From Candidatus Aminicenantota bacterium (GTDB taxonomy: Bacteria > Acidobacteriota > Aminicenantia > Aminicenantales > Aminicenantaceae), in assembly GCA_013139435.1 (NCBI GenBank), contig WTAW01000134.1, forward strand, positions 1 to 15,500: a stretch of 15,500 bases of DNA, given 5' to 3'. Of the stretch, positions 14,828 to 15,500 are shown one piece after another. The position numbers and the translations under genes were made by a program. How positions within the stretch are numbered: the first letter of the stretch is position 1; every line of letters begins with the position of its first letter. A model generated the notes under the pieces. That model saw only the letters and a list, made by a program, of their open reading frames with translations, was not told the DNA's origin and ran no database searches.

Positions 14828-14971
14828 CCTGGATTATTCATAAAAAATGTCGATTATAATAATGAGGGCTATGAAAATGGAATTGTCAGATTGGTTTACT
14901 GGAAGAATAAAGTAAATTATTGAAATTGCTTAGTTGTAATAAGTATCGACATTTTTTATGAATAATTCAGG
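14828..14971. repeat. Palindrome-ended intergenic element 2 (MITE-like, 144 bp)
   Basis: The arms at 14828-14854 and 14945-14971 are 27-bp inverted copies with one mismatch. The outer parts match the ends of the element at 2839-3050: CTGGATTATTCA on the left and ATGAATAATTCAGG on the right. TA flanks both sides (14826-14827 and 14972-14973), which would fit a TA target duplication as made by IS630/mariner-type transposases. The centre is AT-rich with no substantial reading frame; a 14-codon frame at 14871-14915 is probably chance. Directly after the right end, TATAAT (14972-14977) could serve as a -10 box for the next gene, but no well-spaced -35 was found. No transposase is present. Confidence 0.65.
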
Positions 14972-15005
14972 TATAATGATAGGAAATTTATATGAGAGGA
15001 TAGAC

Positions 15006-15500
15006 ATGACAATAAAGAGGTATTTTGTGGAGGACATCCCGCGGAGGAAGTTCCTCCAGATGAGTTTGAAGGGAGGAGTGGCTCTGGCCGCGACTCCTGT
15101 GCTTATGAGTCAACTCCTATCCTGCAGAGGGGCGGAACAGGCCCATGCGGATGTTTCTGTTGACCCGCAATTATTGAACCGGACTATTCGAAAGGCCTTG
15201 GAAAATGGGGGAGAATTTGCCGATGTCTATGTGGAGAACAGGATCTCCCGCCAAATCCTCATGGAAGAGTCAAAGTTCAAGAGCGCTGTATTCGGCATCA
15301 GCCAGGGAGCGGGAGTGAGGGTCATCTCTGGCGATAAGACAGGATTTGCTTATACAGATGATATCAATGAGGCAAACCTTCTGCGCGCGGCTGAGGTCGC
15401 ATCCTATGTGGCAAAAGGAACAAAAGTTGTGCCTCCCGTTGATATTCATGAGACAGTCAGGGAGTCTTATGTCACAATCAAGCTTCCTCTCCAGGACATC
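15006..15500 (+). CDS. tldD: TldD/PmbA-like protein with Tat lipoprotein signal (5' part only)
   Basis: The reading frame runs off the window, leaving 165 codons. The N-terminus has a twin-arginine motif, R13-R14-K-F-L, a hydrophobic stretch (about 25-38) and a lipobox L37-L-S-C40. It should be Tat-exported and lipid-anchored at C40. From about residue 55 the sequence matches the N-terminal domain of TldD/PmbA proteins: a helix, then GGEFADVYVENR (68-79), Q-I-L-MEESKF and GAGVRVISGDKTGFAYTDD. The family subunits TldD and TldE form a cytoplasmic zinc protease for unfolded or modified peptides, so an exported version is notable. The HExxxH zinc motif would lie beyond the window, so catalytic ability is untested. 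GAGAGGA lies 5 nt before the ATG. The symbol denotes family only. Confidence 0.82.
   Translation, partial: MTIKRYFVEDIPRRKFLQMSLKGGVALAATPVLMSQLLSCRGAEQAHADVSVDPQLLNRTIRKALENGGEFADVYVENRISRQILMEESKFKSAVFGISQGAGVRVISGDKTGFAYTDDINEANLLRAAEVASYVAKGTKVVPPVDIHETVRESYVTIKLPLQDI

Noticed and set aside
14871..14915. 14-codon frame inside element 2, preceded by AGGG.
   Set aside because: Too short and too closely spaced to its possible ribosome site to support as a gene.
1..15500. CRISPR arrays, tRNA or rRNA genes, transposase genes.
   Set aside because: No regularly spaced repeats, cloverleaf sequences, rRNA segments or transposase motifs were seen by eye.

Overview
This 15.5 kb window is bacterial chromosomal DNA with balanced base composition and dense, mostly operonic gene packing. 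The mix of genes is a complex I fragment, exported amidohydrolases, a Tat-exported lipoprotein of the TldD family, and an export operon controlled by an NtrC-type two-component system. This suggests a Gram-negative (diderm), possibly anaerobic lineage such as Acidobacteriota or Aminicenantes-like bacteria. That placement is an inference from gene content and style only; no rRNA or marker gene is present. A TolC-type outer-membrane protein and a Tat lipoprotein signal support the diderm assignment.

Layout. (1) Positions 11-2413: the end of a respiratory complex I (nuo) cluster (nuoH, nuoI), with a metallo-beta-lactamase-fold hydrolase translationally coupled to nuoI. (2) 2509-3084: a promoter and a 57-residue TRASH-like zinc-finger protein, then a 212-bp palindrome-ended repeat element. 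(3) 3085-5618: two tandem exported imidazolonepropionase-like amidohydrolases. The first keeps its metal ligands and the second has lost nearly all of them. (4) 5705-7105: a beta-CASP metallo-beta-lactamase RNA-processing enzyme, ending 9 bp from the convergent histidine kinase gene. (5) 7115-9836, minus strand: a sigma54-dependent response regulator and its histidine kinase. (6) 9837-10280: a divergent control region. (7) 10281-14742: a membrane-fusion protein, two MacB/LolD-type ATPases and a TolC-like protein. (8) 14743-15005: a second palindrome-ended element. (9) 15006 to the window end: the start of a TldD-like protein with a Tat lipoprotein signal.

The most informative region is 9837-10280. 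It holds two divergent, consensus-quality sigma54 (-24/-12) promoters. One fires into the regulator/kinase operon and the other into the efflux operon. Both have the same TGGCAT-N5-TTGCA form, and between them lies an 18-bp operator-like palindrome (GTGTTCG-N4-CGAACAC) plus related half-sites. The simplest model is that the kinase/regulator pair activates both the export operon and itself through the shared enhancer site. The export operon has no permease in this window, so the ATPases must work with membrane subunits encoded elsewhere or form an unusual assembly.

The two palindrome-ended elements (2839-3050 and 14828-14971) share terminal sequences and orientation. Each ends exactly 34 bp before the start codon of a gene for an exported protein, which could reflect either a small mobile element family or a regulatory role.
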